DNA of 64,000 bases, from contig DNJC01000032.1 of NCBI GenBank assembly GCA_003490025.1, positions 115,560-179,559 on the forward strand, read 5' to 3'. The position numbers were made by a program, and so were the translations under genes. The notes under the pieces were generated by a model that saw only the letters and a program-made list of their open reading frames with translations, ran no database searches and had not been told where the DNA came from. Shown here one piece after another: positions 42,372-50,077 of the stretch (the stretch's first letter is position 1; every line of letters starts with the position of its first letter). Source of the DNA: Geobacter sp. Its GTDB lineage: Bacteria > Desulfobacterota > Desulfuromonadia > Geobacterales > Geobacteraceae.

Positions 42372-42395
42372 GTTCCCAAGCTCCAGCTTGGGGAC
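42372..42395. repeat. 24-bp palindromic repeat, family 2 variant
   Basis: GTTCCCAAGCTC-CAGCTTGGGGAC. Same layout as the copies at 1189 and 10462 with compensating changes in both arms (TACG/CGTG to CAAG/CTTG), so selection or recent spread has kept the hairpin. Confidence 0.75.
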
Positions 42396-42445
42396 CCAAT
42401 CCCCCAACAGGGAACGTAACGCCGGACGGCTGTTCGACGGGCAGC

Positions 42446-43483
42446 CTAGGAAGGGAGGCGGGGGTGTCCTTTCAGCGATCTGAAACTCACCAGCTTCCCC
42501 TGCTCTTCATCGTACAGGTTCAGGCGGAGAGATTTCAGGCTGCCGCGCATGGTCAGGGGGAGGACGCTTTGAAGCTCCGGTACCTCCTCGCAGCATTTCT
42601 GCAGATAATAATTGGGGATGCCCGGCCGTGCATGATGCACGTGATGGTAGCCGATGTTGCCGGTGAGCCACTGGAGCATACTCGGCAGCTGATAGAAGGA
42701 GGCCCCTTCCAGTGCGGCTTTCCAAGGGTTCCACTGGTCATGCCTTGCCCAATACACCCCCTCGAACTGGTGCTGGACGTAAAACATCCAGACGCCGAAG
42801 GTCGCTGCAATGAGGAGGATCGGCAACTGGACCATGAGATAGGTCTTGAAACCGATCGCCCAGCCGGCCAGCGCGATGAAGACCACCAACGCAACATCGG
42901 TGTAAATGACGCTATGGATGTCCTGCTTGTGGGCCCTTTCGCTTGGCCACCTGTTGCGGAGCAGGAAATAGTAGGCAGGGCCGATGGTGAACATGATCGC
43001 CGGGCTTCGGTACAACCGGTAACACAGCCGCTGCCACGGTGGGGCGGCGAGATATTCCTCCACCGTCATGGTCGTGATGTCGCCGAAGCCGCGCCTGTCG
43101 AGGTCGCCGACGGTGATGTGGTGCCCGGCATGGCTGCGCCGCCAGTCGTGGAAAGCGGTGAAGGTGAGAACTCCGCAGATATAGCCGATGTTCCTGTTCC
43201 AGTGAGGGGAATGGACGAAGGACCCGTGGGTGCAGTCGTGAAACAGGATGAAGACGCGTACGAAGACCGCAGCCGCTAGCACGGACAGCGCGAGAGTGAT
43301 GAGGTAGGAATACCCGGTTTTCACGGTGAAAATCATCAACGCGAAGATGACGACATACAGGCTGAGCGTGCTGAGGAGTTGCCACATGGCTATGCGGAGA
43401 TTTGGTTTGGCGTATTTTCCAAGGGCTGAATACCAATCCGGTTTTTCGACATGGCTGGCGACGAAGACGGGATTGAAAGTCAT
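42446..43483 (-). CDS. membrane fatty acid desaturase
   Basis: A 345-residue diiron membrane desaturase. Three histidine boxes are present: HDCTHGSF (near residue 85), RRSHAGHH (near 120) and GYHHVHH (near 280). Four or more hydrophobic helices lie between them. The family inserts double bonds into acyl chains or carotenoid-like lipids using oxygen. This is notable in a presumed anaerobic or microaerophilic lineage. The start is placed at the ATG at 43483, after AAAGGGGGTCCC; an open extension to 43585 has no support. It lies close to the HigBA pair. Confidence 0.87.
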   Translation of the reverse strand: MTFNPVFVASHVEKPDWYSALGKYAKPNLRIAMWQLLSTLSLYVVIFALMIFTVKTGYSYLITLALSVLAAAVFVRVFILFHDCTHGSFVHSPHWNRNIGYICGVLTFTAFHDWRRSHAGHHITVGDLDRRGFGDITTMTVEEYLAAPPWQRLCYRLYRSPAIMFTIGPAYYFLLRNRWPSERAHKQDIHSVIYTDVALVVFIALAGWAIGFKTYLMVQLPILLIAATFGVWMFYVQHQFEGVYWARHDQWNPWKAALEGASFYQLPSMLQWLTGNIGYHHVHHARPGIPNYYLQKCCEEVPELQSVLPLTMRGSLKSLRLNLYDEEQGKLVSFRSLKGHPRLPS

Positions 43484-43591
43484 AAGGGACCCCCTTTGGA
43501 TGAGGTGGAGCCTCGGATTCAACCTTTTAAAATTACCAAAAATTCCAGCATTCGAAAGAATTCGGAGTCCCGCAACGTTCGGCAATCCGCG

Positions 43592-43897
43592 TCAGGCCGC
43601 TTCCTTCAGAGGCTTTACCTCCTGCTCTATCCGAGTGGCCAGAGTGATTTCGGCTGTCTCGAGATCGTATTCGGCTTGAAGGTTCATCCAACTCTGGGCG
43701 TCGGTGCCGAAAAAGCGGGCCAGGCGAAGGGCGGTGTCGGCAGTGATGGCCCTTTTGCCAGCGCAGATTTCGTCTATGCGACGCTGGGGAACAGCTATGG
43801 ACTTTGCCAACCGGTAGCGGGTGATGGCCATCGGGATAAGGAAGTCTTCCAAAAGGATTTCGCCGGGATGCACGGGAGGGAGGTCGCGTTTATTCAT
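43592..43897 (-). CDS. higA: HigA-family antitoxin
   Basis: A 101-residue antitoxin. It starts MNKRDLPPVHPGEILLEDFLIP, the hallmark of HigA, followed by an HTH (ITRYRLAKSIAVPQRRIDEICAGKRAIT) that binds the operon promoter and helps neutralise the toxin. AAGGAG upstream supports the ATG at 43897. The toxin gene lies 11 bp upstream, the usual toxin-first order for hig loci. Confidence 0.92.
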   Translation of the reverse strand: MNKRDLPPVHPGEILLEDFLIPMAITRYRLAKSIAVPQRRIDEICAGKRAITADTALRLARFFGTDAQSWMNLQAEYDLETAEITLATRIEQEVKPLKEAA

Positions 43898-43908
43898 AAA
43901 AATCTCCT

Positions 43909-44187
43909 TCAATGATAATCAGTAATCTCGACATCGTAGGCGTTGCCTTCCCATCGGAAGCAAATTCGCCATTGATCATTGATCCTGATGCTCCACTGGC
44001 CATTGCGGTCACCGGAAAGCTGCTCCAGTCGGTTCCCCGGCGGGACTCGCAGAAAGTCGAGGCTGGCAGCGCCGCTCAGCTGTTTGAGCTTGCGCTGGGC
44101 GATGCGCTGAACGTCCTGCGGCAGCTTCGCCGAAAATCGCCCATGGAACAGCTTCTCAGTCTCTTTGCAGGCGAATGAAATGATCAT
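43909..44187 (-). CDS. higB: HigB-family toxin (RelE superfamily)
   Basis: A 92-residue mRNA interferase that cuts translated mRNA at the ribosome. It starts MIISFACKETEKLFHG and has the core RLEQLSGDRNGQWSIRINDQWRICFRW, ending VEITDYH, all typical of HigB 'plasmid maintenance system killer' proteins. The length is normal and no frame break is seen, so the toxin is probably active. A promoter with two direct repeats lies just upstream. Confidence 0.92.
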   Translation of the reverse strand: MIISFACKETEKLFHGRFSAKLPQDVQRIAQRKLKQLSGAASLDFLRVPPGNRLEQLSGDRNGQWSIRINDQWRICFRWEGNAYDVEITDYH

Positions 44188-44194
44188 GGCGGAA

Positions 44195-44233
44195 TGATAA
44201 CGAGAGCCGTTAGTATTGTCAAGCGGTAGTATT
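44195..44233 (-). promoter_or_regulatory. higBA promoter with candidate HigA operators
   Basis: On the minus strand: -35 TTGACA (44222-44217), 16-bp spacer, -10 TTATCA (44200-44195). AATACTA occurs twice as a direct repeat 16 bp apart (44211-44217 and 44227-44233) and overlaps or flanks the -35, consistent with autorepression by HigA. Confidence 0.6.
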
Positions 44234-44328
44234 CTGCTAACCTGGAACTTTTTGAAGCCATGAAAGCGGTCGGGCAGTTTACCTGTTCTACTTGGGCGTC
44301 ACCGGAAAAGGATCGGAGCGGAAAAGGA

Positions 44329-44361
44329 AAAAGGCCCTTGGCGTTGAGCCAAGGGCCTTTT
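44329..44361. terminator. terminator next to the first tRNA-Pro remnant
   Basis: AAAAGGCCCTTGGC-GTTGA-GCCAAGGGCCTTTT hairpin with A and T tracts on both sides. In the tRNA orientation (minus) it lies directly downstream, as a tRNA terminator would. Confidence 0.85.
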
Positions 44362-44365
44362 CTAA

Positions 44366-44410
44366 AATGGTCGGAATGAGAGGATTCGAACCTCCGACCC
44401 CCTGCTCCCG
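44366..44410 (-). pseudogene. tRNA-Pro 3'-end remnant A (attachment site, left end of the island)
   Basis: Forty-five bases identical to 45400-45444. Read on the minus strand they hold the anticodon-stem side, GGGGTCGGAGG, the T-arm TTCGAAT with its stem, and an acceptor end CCGACCA. No D-arm or 5' acceptor strand is present and the base before the CGG anticodon is G instead of U, so it is not a working tRNA. It marks the junction of chromosome (left) and inserted DNA (right). Confidence 0.8.
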
Positions 44411-44443
44411 CAGCAGGGGCAGTTGTGCGTCCGTCGGTCGATG

Positions 44444-44713
44444 CTATTCCTTACCTGATTTCCACATATCCTCATCCACTTTTTCAAACGCAGACGTGGC
44501 ATTCTCGAACTCAGTGAGATCACTCGAGCTCCAAGTGCCTGCCAGGTGGTCCAGGTCGTCGTAGATGACGATTCGTTTTTTCTTTTCCATACCAAGGGAT
44601 TCCTTCAGAATTCTGAGCATAACGGTATTGACGCTAGTGTCCTCGCGCCGAGCCTTTTCCTCCAATGCTCCAGAGATAGCGTCATCTATGCCGAGCAACG
44701 TCATAGTAGCCAT
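44444..44713 (-). CDS. VapB-like antitoxin without a toxin partner
   Basis: An 89-residue ribbon-helix-helix/FitA-type antitoxin: TLLGIDDAISGALEEKARRE, then TSVNTVMLRILKESLG. The C-terminal toxin-binding tail reads DLDHLAGTWSSSDLTEFENA and ends VDEDMWK, typical of VapB proteins whose vapC overlaps the stop. Here no PIN-domain gene follows; the tRNA remnant begins about 35 bp after the stop. Either the toxin was cut off by an integration or excision event or the antitoxin acts alone. GAGGAGACG supports the start at 44713. Confidence 0.75.
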   Translation of the reverse strand: MATMTLLGIDDAISGALEEKARREDTSVNTVMLRILKESLGMEKKKRIVIYDDLDHLAGTWSSSDLTEFENATSAFEKVDEDMWKSGKE

Positions 44714-44843
44714 TAATTCGTCTCCTCAATCATCTTGTCACCAGAAGAAGGCCGCTAATATTACTGAGGCTGTCAAGTGAGATATGGGCCGGTGGTCTTA
44801 CTAGGACAGCCAGATGTACCTTGACGAGCCAGTCGCGACGATT

Positions 44844-45119
44844 TCATACAACCCGGATTTCGACCTTGCCGTTGACAGCCTGAGCATACCGTTTCAGCGA
44901 CCTTAGACTGGGCAATGGATGGCCGGATTCAAGGCGTGCAACGACGGACTGTGTTGTGCCCATGCGTTTCGCAACCTCATCCTGGGTGAGATGTGCCTTT
45001 TTCCTGGCTTCGATTAGCTGTGAGGCCAGCGCGAACTCATCCTCTAGTTCGACAAATTCAGCCCTAAACTCTTCATCTTTCAAAAGTTCTTCTTTCACTA
45101 CAGACATTTTTCTACCCAT
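44844..45119 (-). CDS. XRE-family antitoxin (HigA2-like)
   Basis: A 91-residue protein. The N-terminal helix (VKEELLKDEEFRAEFVELEDEF) is followed by an XRE helix-turn-helix (LIEARKKAHLTQDEVAKRMG; TTQSVVARLESG) and a strand KVEIRVV. This layout is that of antitoxins partnered with RelE/HigB-like (Gp49) toxins. The partner directly upstream is broken by an internal deletion (see 45122-45298), so only the antitoxin should work. GGAGGAGATTGACC precedes the ATG at 45119; that ribosome site lies inside the 3' remnant of the toxin gene. Confidence 0.8.
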   Translation of the reverse strand: MGRKMSVVKEELLKDEEFRAEFVELEDEFALASQLIEARKKAHLTQDEVAKRMGTTQSVVARLESGHPLPSLRSLKRYAQAVNGKVEIRVV

Positions 45120-45121
45120 GG

Positions 45122-45298
45122 TCAATCTCCTCCATCCGTGACAATGCCAGTGCAATTTCCCCCGGCGGTATTCGAAAGGCCGTAGGCCTCGATCAAATCG
45201 GTAATGCGCACTAAGCGAGCCTGAAGATCCTTGGGGATGGCAAGGAATTCGGCTTCAACCGCATCATCCAGGAATTCGACCGTCCATACCCTTTTCAT
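45122..45298 (-). pseudogene. RelE/HigB (Gp49-like) toxin with internal deletion and frame loss
   Basis: The frame begins MKRVWTVEFLDDAVEAEFLA and continues to LIEAYGL, a normal start for this toxin family of about 110 residues. It then goes straight into an unrelated tail and stops after 58 codons. In the other frame over the last 45 bp the sequence reads GEIALALSRMEEIDHG, which is the usual C-terminus of the same family. The central RNase core (about 45-50 residues) is therefore missing and the ends are out of frame. A good promoter (45305-45333) and the intact antitoxin flank it. Confidence 0.8.
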
Positions 45299-45304
45299 AG
45301 GCAG

Positions 45305-45333
45305 ACTATAGCAAAAAAACGATAATTTGCCAA
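45305..45333 (-). promoter_or_regulatory. sigma70-type promoter of the broken toxin / antitoxin operon
   Basis: On the minus strand: -35 TTGGCA (45333-45328), 17-bp spacer, -10 TATAGT (45310-45305), ending 6 bp before the toxin ATG. Confidence 0.65.
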
Positions 45334-45361
45334 AAATTTAGTTGGGGATCGGAAGACCACG

Positions 45362-45393
45362 AAAAAAGGCCCCTGATTTTGTCAGGGGCCTTT
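45362..45393. terminator. terminator next to the second tRNA-Pro remnant
   Basis: AAAAAAGGCCCCTGA-TTTTG-TCAGGGGCCTTT. Same position relative to remnant B as 44329-44361 is to remnant A, but with a different stem sequence. Confidence 0.85.
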
Positions 45394-45399
45394 CTCTAT

Positions 45400-45444
45400 A
45401 ATGGTCGGAATGAGAGGATTCGAACCTCCGACCCCCTGCTCCCG
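45400..45444 (-). pseudogene. tRNA-Pro 3'-end remnant B (attachment site)
   Basis: Identical over 45 bp to 44366-44410. The next bases restore a proper anticodon loop (TTCGGGA, anticodon CGG), but upstream of it there is no D-arm or acceptor 5' strand. It lies about 180 bp before the integrase gene, the normal place for an attachment site. Confidence 0.8.
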
Positions 45445-45620
45445 AAGCAGAGCGATGGGGTTTTCATGGCTTTGCAGACACACGCTAGCGTTTTCGTTTA
45501 CTGTCACTTAAAACCATAATGAATATGAGATATATGGTGATTTTGTGCAGATTTCATGCTACCCTTGCGCCTCATCGTTTTCATCGGTTTTCAAACACTA
45601 GCAAACGCCTTGGGGGTGAC

Positions 45621-47186
45621 ATGAAGGTGACAAAACAAGGTGCGGGAGCAGAAACCTGGAAAGGGCTCACCAGTCATAGCAGTAGTGCCGGAAGGAAGGG
45701 TGGCAAGTTCACCATCGAGGAGTTGAAGAACCTTGAAGTCAAGGACCTACCGTATTACCTAACCGCCCAAGAGGGATTCTCCGTCCGCGTATTGACATCA
45801 GGGGTCAAGACTTTCTATTTCCGGTACACCGTCAATGGCAAAAAACAGCAGATCAAGATCGGGAACTTCGCAGAGGTCCCGAGGCGTCGGGGCGAGATAA
45901 CCCTGAAAGATGCCAAGAATACGCATACGGCCCTGTTCAAGGACTATTGCGACGGTAAAGATCCGAAAGCGCCCAATATCATCGAAGAGGACCCGATACC
46001 CGCCAATAAATATGAAGACATGACCATTGCAGATCTTGCCGATGTCTTCCTTGACTTTACCGGTAAGCCCGAAAACAGAGCACCGTCAACCCATAAGGAG
46101 TACAAGAGAACAATCGAAAAGTTTGTAATACCGTTCTTTGAAAAATACAACATTCTCAAGCTTACCAGCGTAAAAAAGCATCATGCTATCAAGTTAATCA
46201 CTGATGTTGCAGCTAATAGAAAGGACAATGGTGAACTAATAGCAGGCCAAGCTCGTGCTGTACTCAAGATAACTCGGGCTATGTGGAACTTTCAGCTTGA
46301 AAAGGAGGACTCTGCTTACCGAAATCCTTTCAGTGATCTGGAAAAAGTCAAAGAGATACAGCCGCTTATGAAAACAAAGAAGCAGCAGCGAGCATTGGGT
46401 GAAAAAGAGATCAGACACATCTGGACCATGCTCAACTCATCTGATGGCCCTGGAAGTGCTTCAGTAGCTCGGGCACTCATGATGGTGCTCGTGACGGGGC
46501 AGCGTCCAGGAGAGGTTGCCGGGATGCACCGGAGCGAAATAACCGACGATTGGTGGCAGATACCGGCTCATCGCATCAAGACACGCTGTCATGAACATCA
46601 CGATCATCGAGTCTATTTATCGCCATTGGCCAAACAGATCATCGGCACTTTCCCAGAATATATTTTCCCGAGCTCGGCACCAGACTGTCAGGGCAAACCC
46701 ATCCAAGCTAGCTCTATGTCAAAGTTACTCAGAGGCGAACTCGCATCTAAAGAAGGGGAAATTACAAGACAAAGATGGCTCGGCCTAACAAAAAAGTTCA
46801 CCCCCAATGATTTGCGCAAGACAATGAGGACCCATCTCTCGTCCATAGGCTGTCCAAAGGATGTTGGTGAAGAGATCCTTAACCATTCGCAAAATGAAGT
46901 TGCCGCACGATACAATCTCTATAAGTACGATCCAGAAAAACAATTATGGATGGTAAAGTGGGCTGAAAGGCTTCACCAGATGCTTGAAGACCAACCGATA
47001 ACAATCAGAACGACTGATGATCCTTATGACATCCAGCAGCTTGAGAATCTGGTTGAGCGTATGCCACTAACGGCAGTCGCGAAGCAGCTCGGAATCTCCG
47101 ATAACGCGGTCCGAAAACGTTGCAAGAAACACGGGGTCGCTCTGAAGCCACGAGGAGTATGGCTCAAAGGACGACCCCGGCGATGA
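45621..47186 (+). CDS. tyrosine recombinase/integrase with C-terminal helix-turn-helix
   Basis: A 521-residue site-specific recombinase. The N-terminal arm-binding region (VRVLTSGVKTFYFRYTVNGKKQQIKIGNF) resembles DUF4102-type phage integrases. The catalytic domain shows VTGQRPGEVAGM (Arg I), FTPNDLRKTMRTHLSSIG (Arg II), EILNHSQNEVAARYNLYKYDPE (His and nucleophilic Tyr). After the tyrosine, an additional 80 residues include ERMPLTAVAKQLGISDNAVRKR, a clear helix-turn-helix that normal integrases lack. It likely drives integration at the adjacent tRNA-Pro site. The ATG at 45621 with GGGGGTGAC upstream is preferred to an ATG at 45519. Confidence 0.9.
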   Translation: MKVTKQGAGAETWKGLTSHSSSAGRKGGKFTIEELKNLEVKDLPYYLTAQEGFSVRVLTSGVKTFYFRYTVNGKKQQIKIGNFAEVPRRRGEITLKDAKNTHTALFKDYCDGKDPKAPNIIEEDPIPANKYEDMTIADLADVFLDFTGKPENRAPSTHKEYKRTIEKFVIPFFEKYNILKLTSVKKHHAIKLITDVAANRKDNGELIAGQARAVLKITRAMWNFQLEKEDSAYRNPFSDLEKVKEIQPLMKTKKQQRALGEKEIRHIWTMLNSSDGPGSASVARALMMVLVTGQRPGEVAGMHRSEITDDWWQIPAHRIKTRCHEHHDHRVYLSPLAKQIIGTFPEYIFPSSAPDCQGKPIQASSMSKLLRGELASKEGEITRQRWLGLTKKFTPNDLRKTMRTHLSSIGCPKDVGEEILNHSQNEVAARYNLYKYDPEKQLWMVKWAERLHQMLEDQPITIRTTDDPYDIQQLENLVERMPLTAVAKQLGISDNAVRKRCKKHGVALKPRGVWLKGRPRR

Positions 47187-47225
47187 GAAGCACTATTGCG
47201 TTTTTCAGCTATTCCTGAAAGAGGT

Positions 47226-48602
47226 CTAGGGCACGGGCACAAGGTGCGGCGTAAGGGCGGAGAAGACTCCCCTGTGGACCTCCCAGCCCCTCAGGACGTC
47301 ATCTTCATCAGATCCCGCGCCAGGAAATGCGGGAGTAGCAGGAGGTAACCCCTCGACCAGCTCCCGGTCGCCGCGGCGCCCTACCACGAAGCATGCGTGA
47401 CGGTGCCGGGTGCACATGACGCAAAGGCGCCCTGCTTCCAGGTGGAAGCTATCCGGCTCGTCCAGGCCCGCCAAAGGGTGCCAGAAGACCACTACGTCGA
47501 ACTCAAGCCCCTGGAGCTTGTTCGCGGTATTTACGACCACCCCGGGAAGGCCAACCTGGTTCAGCATGCCGCGGACCATGCCTTTCTGGTCGTTATGGGA
47601 AACGATTACGGCCACCCTCTCAGGGACCAGAGGGGTCCCCGAGAGGTGGCGCTCGCAGGTAAGCTGACAGGTCCGGTGCAGCAGCCGTGCGATCAAATCG
47701 GTGATGAGCCTTCCGGTATCCGGGTCCAGCATTAAGGTCTGAACGGCCGGCTGCTCAAGATAGGCCCAGCCCGCCTGTGCGCCTAGGGCAAGGGCCTTGT
47801 CGAGAGCTATGTCCCGAGCGCTGACCGACGTGGCCTGCCCAAGCGTCATCGCCCTCACGCCGTCGGCTACTGCCGCCTCGAAAAGGTGATCGACCGGGTA
47901 GAAATTCCTGGCAATCAAGGCTCCGCGCCCGTCTAGCCGCCGCGTAATCGGGAACCTATGCAGTGGGGTGGACGGATGGTTCATCCTGAGCACACCCACG
48001 GCGGTTTGCAGGGGATCTTCAGCAAGCCCTTTCCATTGCCGACCGGCCTCTACCGTGCTAAAGGGGAGAATCTGACCGCTGTCGCCAACACAGAGGTGCC
48101 GCGGGGCAATGCCCGCTGCGGCGAAGTAGCTTGCAGAAGTGGCTTGGAAGCTTTCATCGATTATGAGGGCGTCGAAGTGCCCAAGGGCCGGTATGGAGCC
48201 GTTTCGCGGATGGATAGCCGATGCTAGTTTATGGATGGTGCCGACCAGCACAGCCTCGCCTGACGCCTGATGCGCCGGCGAAACGATACGGACGTTCGGG
48301 AGCTGGACCCAGGCGGGAGGGACGATGTCAGTTGCATGGATGTACACCACCTGTCCCGGATCGTTGTCGGCAATGGAGCGCACCAAGCTGAAGACCTGCT
48401 CGTTGGTGGGCGCGGCAACTGCCACCCGGATGCCGAGTTTGCGGCACTTCTGTACGGTATCCGTCACGAAATGGCTCTTGCCCGCGCCAGCGACGGCAGA
48501 CACGACAACCGCCCCATTGCCCGCAATGTTGAAAAAATCCTGCTGGGCATCCAGGGCGACCTTGTCGGCCGCTGCGATTATACCCTGGTTGAACATGGTC
48601 AT
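47226..48602 (-). CDS. SF1 DNA helicase (UvrD/RecD-like), last gene of a four-gene operon
   Basis: A 458-residue compact SF1 helicase. Motif I AVAGAGKSHFV near residue 38, motif Ia APTNEQVFSLV, motif II ALIIDESFQA, motif III CVGDSGQILPF, motif V NTANKLQGLEFDVVVF, motif VI VMCTRHRHACFVVG. All catalytic motifs are intact. Small size and single polypeptide resemble helicases that pair with nucleases in mobile elements and defence systems. Its start overlaps the upstream gene by 4 bp (ATGA), so stoichiometric coupling with the 492-residue protein is expected. Substrate and biological role unknown. Confidence 0.85.
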   Translation of the reverse strand: MTMFNQGIIAAADKVALDAQQDFFNIAGNGAVVVSAVAGAGKSHFVTDTVQKCRKLGIRVAVAAPTNEQVFSLVRSIADNDPGQVVYIHATDIVPPAWVQLPNVRIVSPAHQASGEAVLVGTIHKLASAIHPRNGSIPALGHFDALIIDESFQATSASYFAAAGIAPRHLCVGDSGQILPFSTVEAGRQWKGLAEDPLQTAVGVLRMNHPSTPLHRFPITRRLDGRGALIARNFYPVDHLFEAAVADGVRAMTLGQATSVSARDIALDKALALGAQAGWAYLEQPAVQTLMLDPDTGRLITDLIARLLHRTCQLTCERHLSGTPLVPERVAVIVSHNDQKGMVRGMLNQVGLPGVVVNTANKLQGLEFDVVVFWHPLAGLDEPDSFHLEAGRLCVMCTRHRHACFVVGRRGDRELVEGLPPATPAFPGAGSDEDDVLRGWEVHRGVFSALTPHLVPVP

Positions 48603-50077
48603 GCCGCCTCCTCTGTAGAGTCGTTATACTCAAGATCAGTGGTTTCCGGCGGCGCAGCAGGCTGGTGGGTCCAGGGGGCCTGCGAAGGCAGGTGTAACTC
48701 GTAGCCAGGGCGCGTGTTGAACTGCGAGAAGCAGGCACGAACACCGATAGCGGGAAGCCCTGCCTTCTGGGCCCGGTTGGTCTGCAGAATGAGGGTGACC
48801 TCGGACCCGCCACCAGATGGCGTTACTTCAGCCACCAGCCACTCCTTCTCACCTGAGGCCGATGTCCACCAAAGCTCGGTCCCTCCGGGCATCTGGCAGG
48901 GGACTTCGGTACGGATCGTAACGCTGGGACGCTTGCAATTGCGGCCGCCGACGACCTCAGTGCGGAAGGGGTTGCAATTGAGCACAATCCCCGCCAGCGC
49001 CTTCCCGGTGAGCAGATGGGGCAGCATGCGCAACGGATCGTCGATGGCCTCCTCGGCGGCGACCAGCGTGTTGCTGGATTCCAGCTCGTTTAAGCGCACC
49101 GCTGCACCATAGGGAGTCAGGCGTGCCTTCCGGCGCCCGTCTGCGGGACCCATCATCCAGTCGAGGTGCTCCGCATACTTGAGACGGTCCTCACCAACCC
49201 GCCGGGCGACAAACCCAGCTTCAGGCTTATGCCGCTCCCGGTTGATTACCTTCCAGATCAGGCTCCAGGTCTCCTCCACCATGTCCCCGTACAGATCAAA
49301 CAGCGGCGCGGCAAGGTTCTTCACGAGCGCAGGATCTGTGCTGCCGGCTCGCGCCTTGTTGAAATCCTGCATCAAGGCATGAACCTGTTCGCCGTCCTTG
49401 GGCTTGGGGACCGGACCAACAGGGTGATCTTCTGCAAGCTCCGCGGCATGGAAGCCGTGGATGCCGGACGGCGGGGCGACCCAGGCGTCCATCGCGGTCA
49501 GTGACTGCACCTCAAGTGCGCTCATGGCTGTGGCGTAGTGCGATCCAAGCAGCCCCGCGACCGACAGGATCAGCTGCTGGCCCGGTAGGTGGGCATGGTT
49601 CGCAATCCACATGAAGTGGCGGCCCAGACGCGGCAGCAGCGGATCTGCTGCAAACTGCCCGGTGGTGGACAGATAGGCGAGGCGGCGCCCGAGACGCCCA
49701 ATGAGGCGTATGGTCTCGTCATTGGCCACGACAATCTGGGGCAAGGCCAACGGAACCGCCAGCACCTTACCCTTGTATTCGCGATATTCGCAGGGCCCGG
49801 CGGCGTAGGCTTCGAAAGCAGGGCAGAAATTCTTGGCAAACTCCAGGAGTGCAGCAAACAGCAGGTCGCGTTGCAGGGGGTATCCTGGCACGTAGAGCTG
49901 GAAGCCGGAGGATTCTCTGCCAAAGGCAAGCGCGCCGGGGCTGTAGGGCTCAGCGCCGAGTTGCCAGGCGACAATGCACAAGGGATCATCGGCAATGGCG
50001 CGGTGGCGGTACAGGGCAGTCGACTGGGCCTTCCCTTCCTGGTGGGCCCGCGCCGCCAACAGAGCCTGCAAGCTCAT
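48599..50077 (-). CDS. unrecognised 492-residue protein of the helicase-nuclease operon
   Basis: No family recognised. It looks globular and cytoplasmic, with no signal peptide or membrane helix. Residues 1-190 are hydrophobic alpha/beta. A segment around 215-335 (DGEQVHALMQDFNKARAGSTD; EETWSLIWKVINRERHK; EDRLKYAEHLDWMMG) is helical. Residues 380-470 look like beta strands (SVTIRTEVPCQMPGGTELWW; VAEVTPSGGGSEVTLIL), possibly an OB or nucleic-acid-binding fold. It overlaps its neighbours by 4 bp on both sides, so the three proteins are probably made in fixed ratio and may form a complex. Confidence 0.8.
   Translation of the reverse strand: MSLQALLAARAHQEGKAQSTALYRHRAIADDPLCIVAWQLGAEPYSPGALAFGRESSGFQLYVPGYPLQRDLLFAALLEFAKNFCPAFEAYAAGPCEYREYKGKVLAVPLALPQIVVANDETIRLIGRLGRRLAYLSTTGQFAADPLLPRLGRHFMWIANHAHLPGQQLILSVAGLLGSHYATAMSALEVQSLTAMDAWVAPPSGIHGFHAAELAEDHPVGPVPKPKDGEQVHALMQDFNKARAGSTDPALVKNLAAPLFDLYGDMVEETWSLIWKVINRERHKPEAGFVARRVGEDRLKYAEHLDWMMGPADGRRKARLTPYGAAVRLNELESSNTLVAAEEAIDDPLRMLPHLLTGKALAGIVLNCNPFRTEVVGGRNCKRPSVTIRTEVPCQMPGGTELWWTSASGEKEWLVAEVTPSGGGSEVTLILQTNRAQKAGLPAIGVRACFSQFNTRPGYELHLPSQAPWTHQPAAPPETTDLEYNDSTEEAA

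Noticed and set aside
44366..45444. two functional tRNA-Pro genes
   Set aside because: Both copies lack the D-arm and 5' acceptor strand; they are attachment-site remnants.
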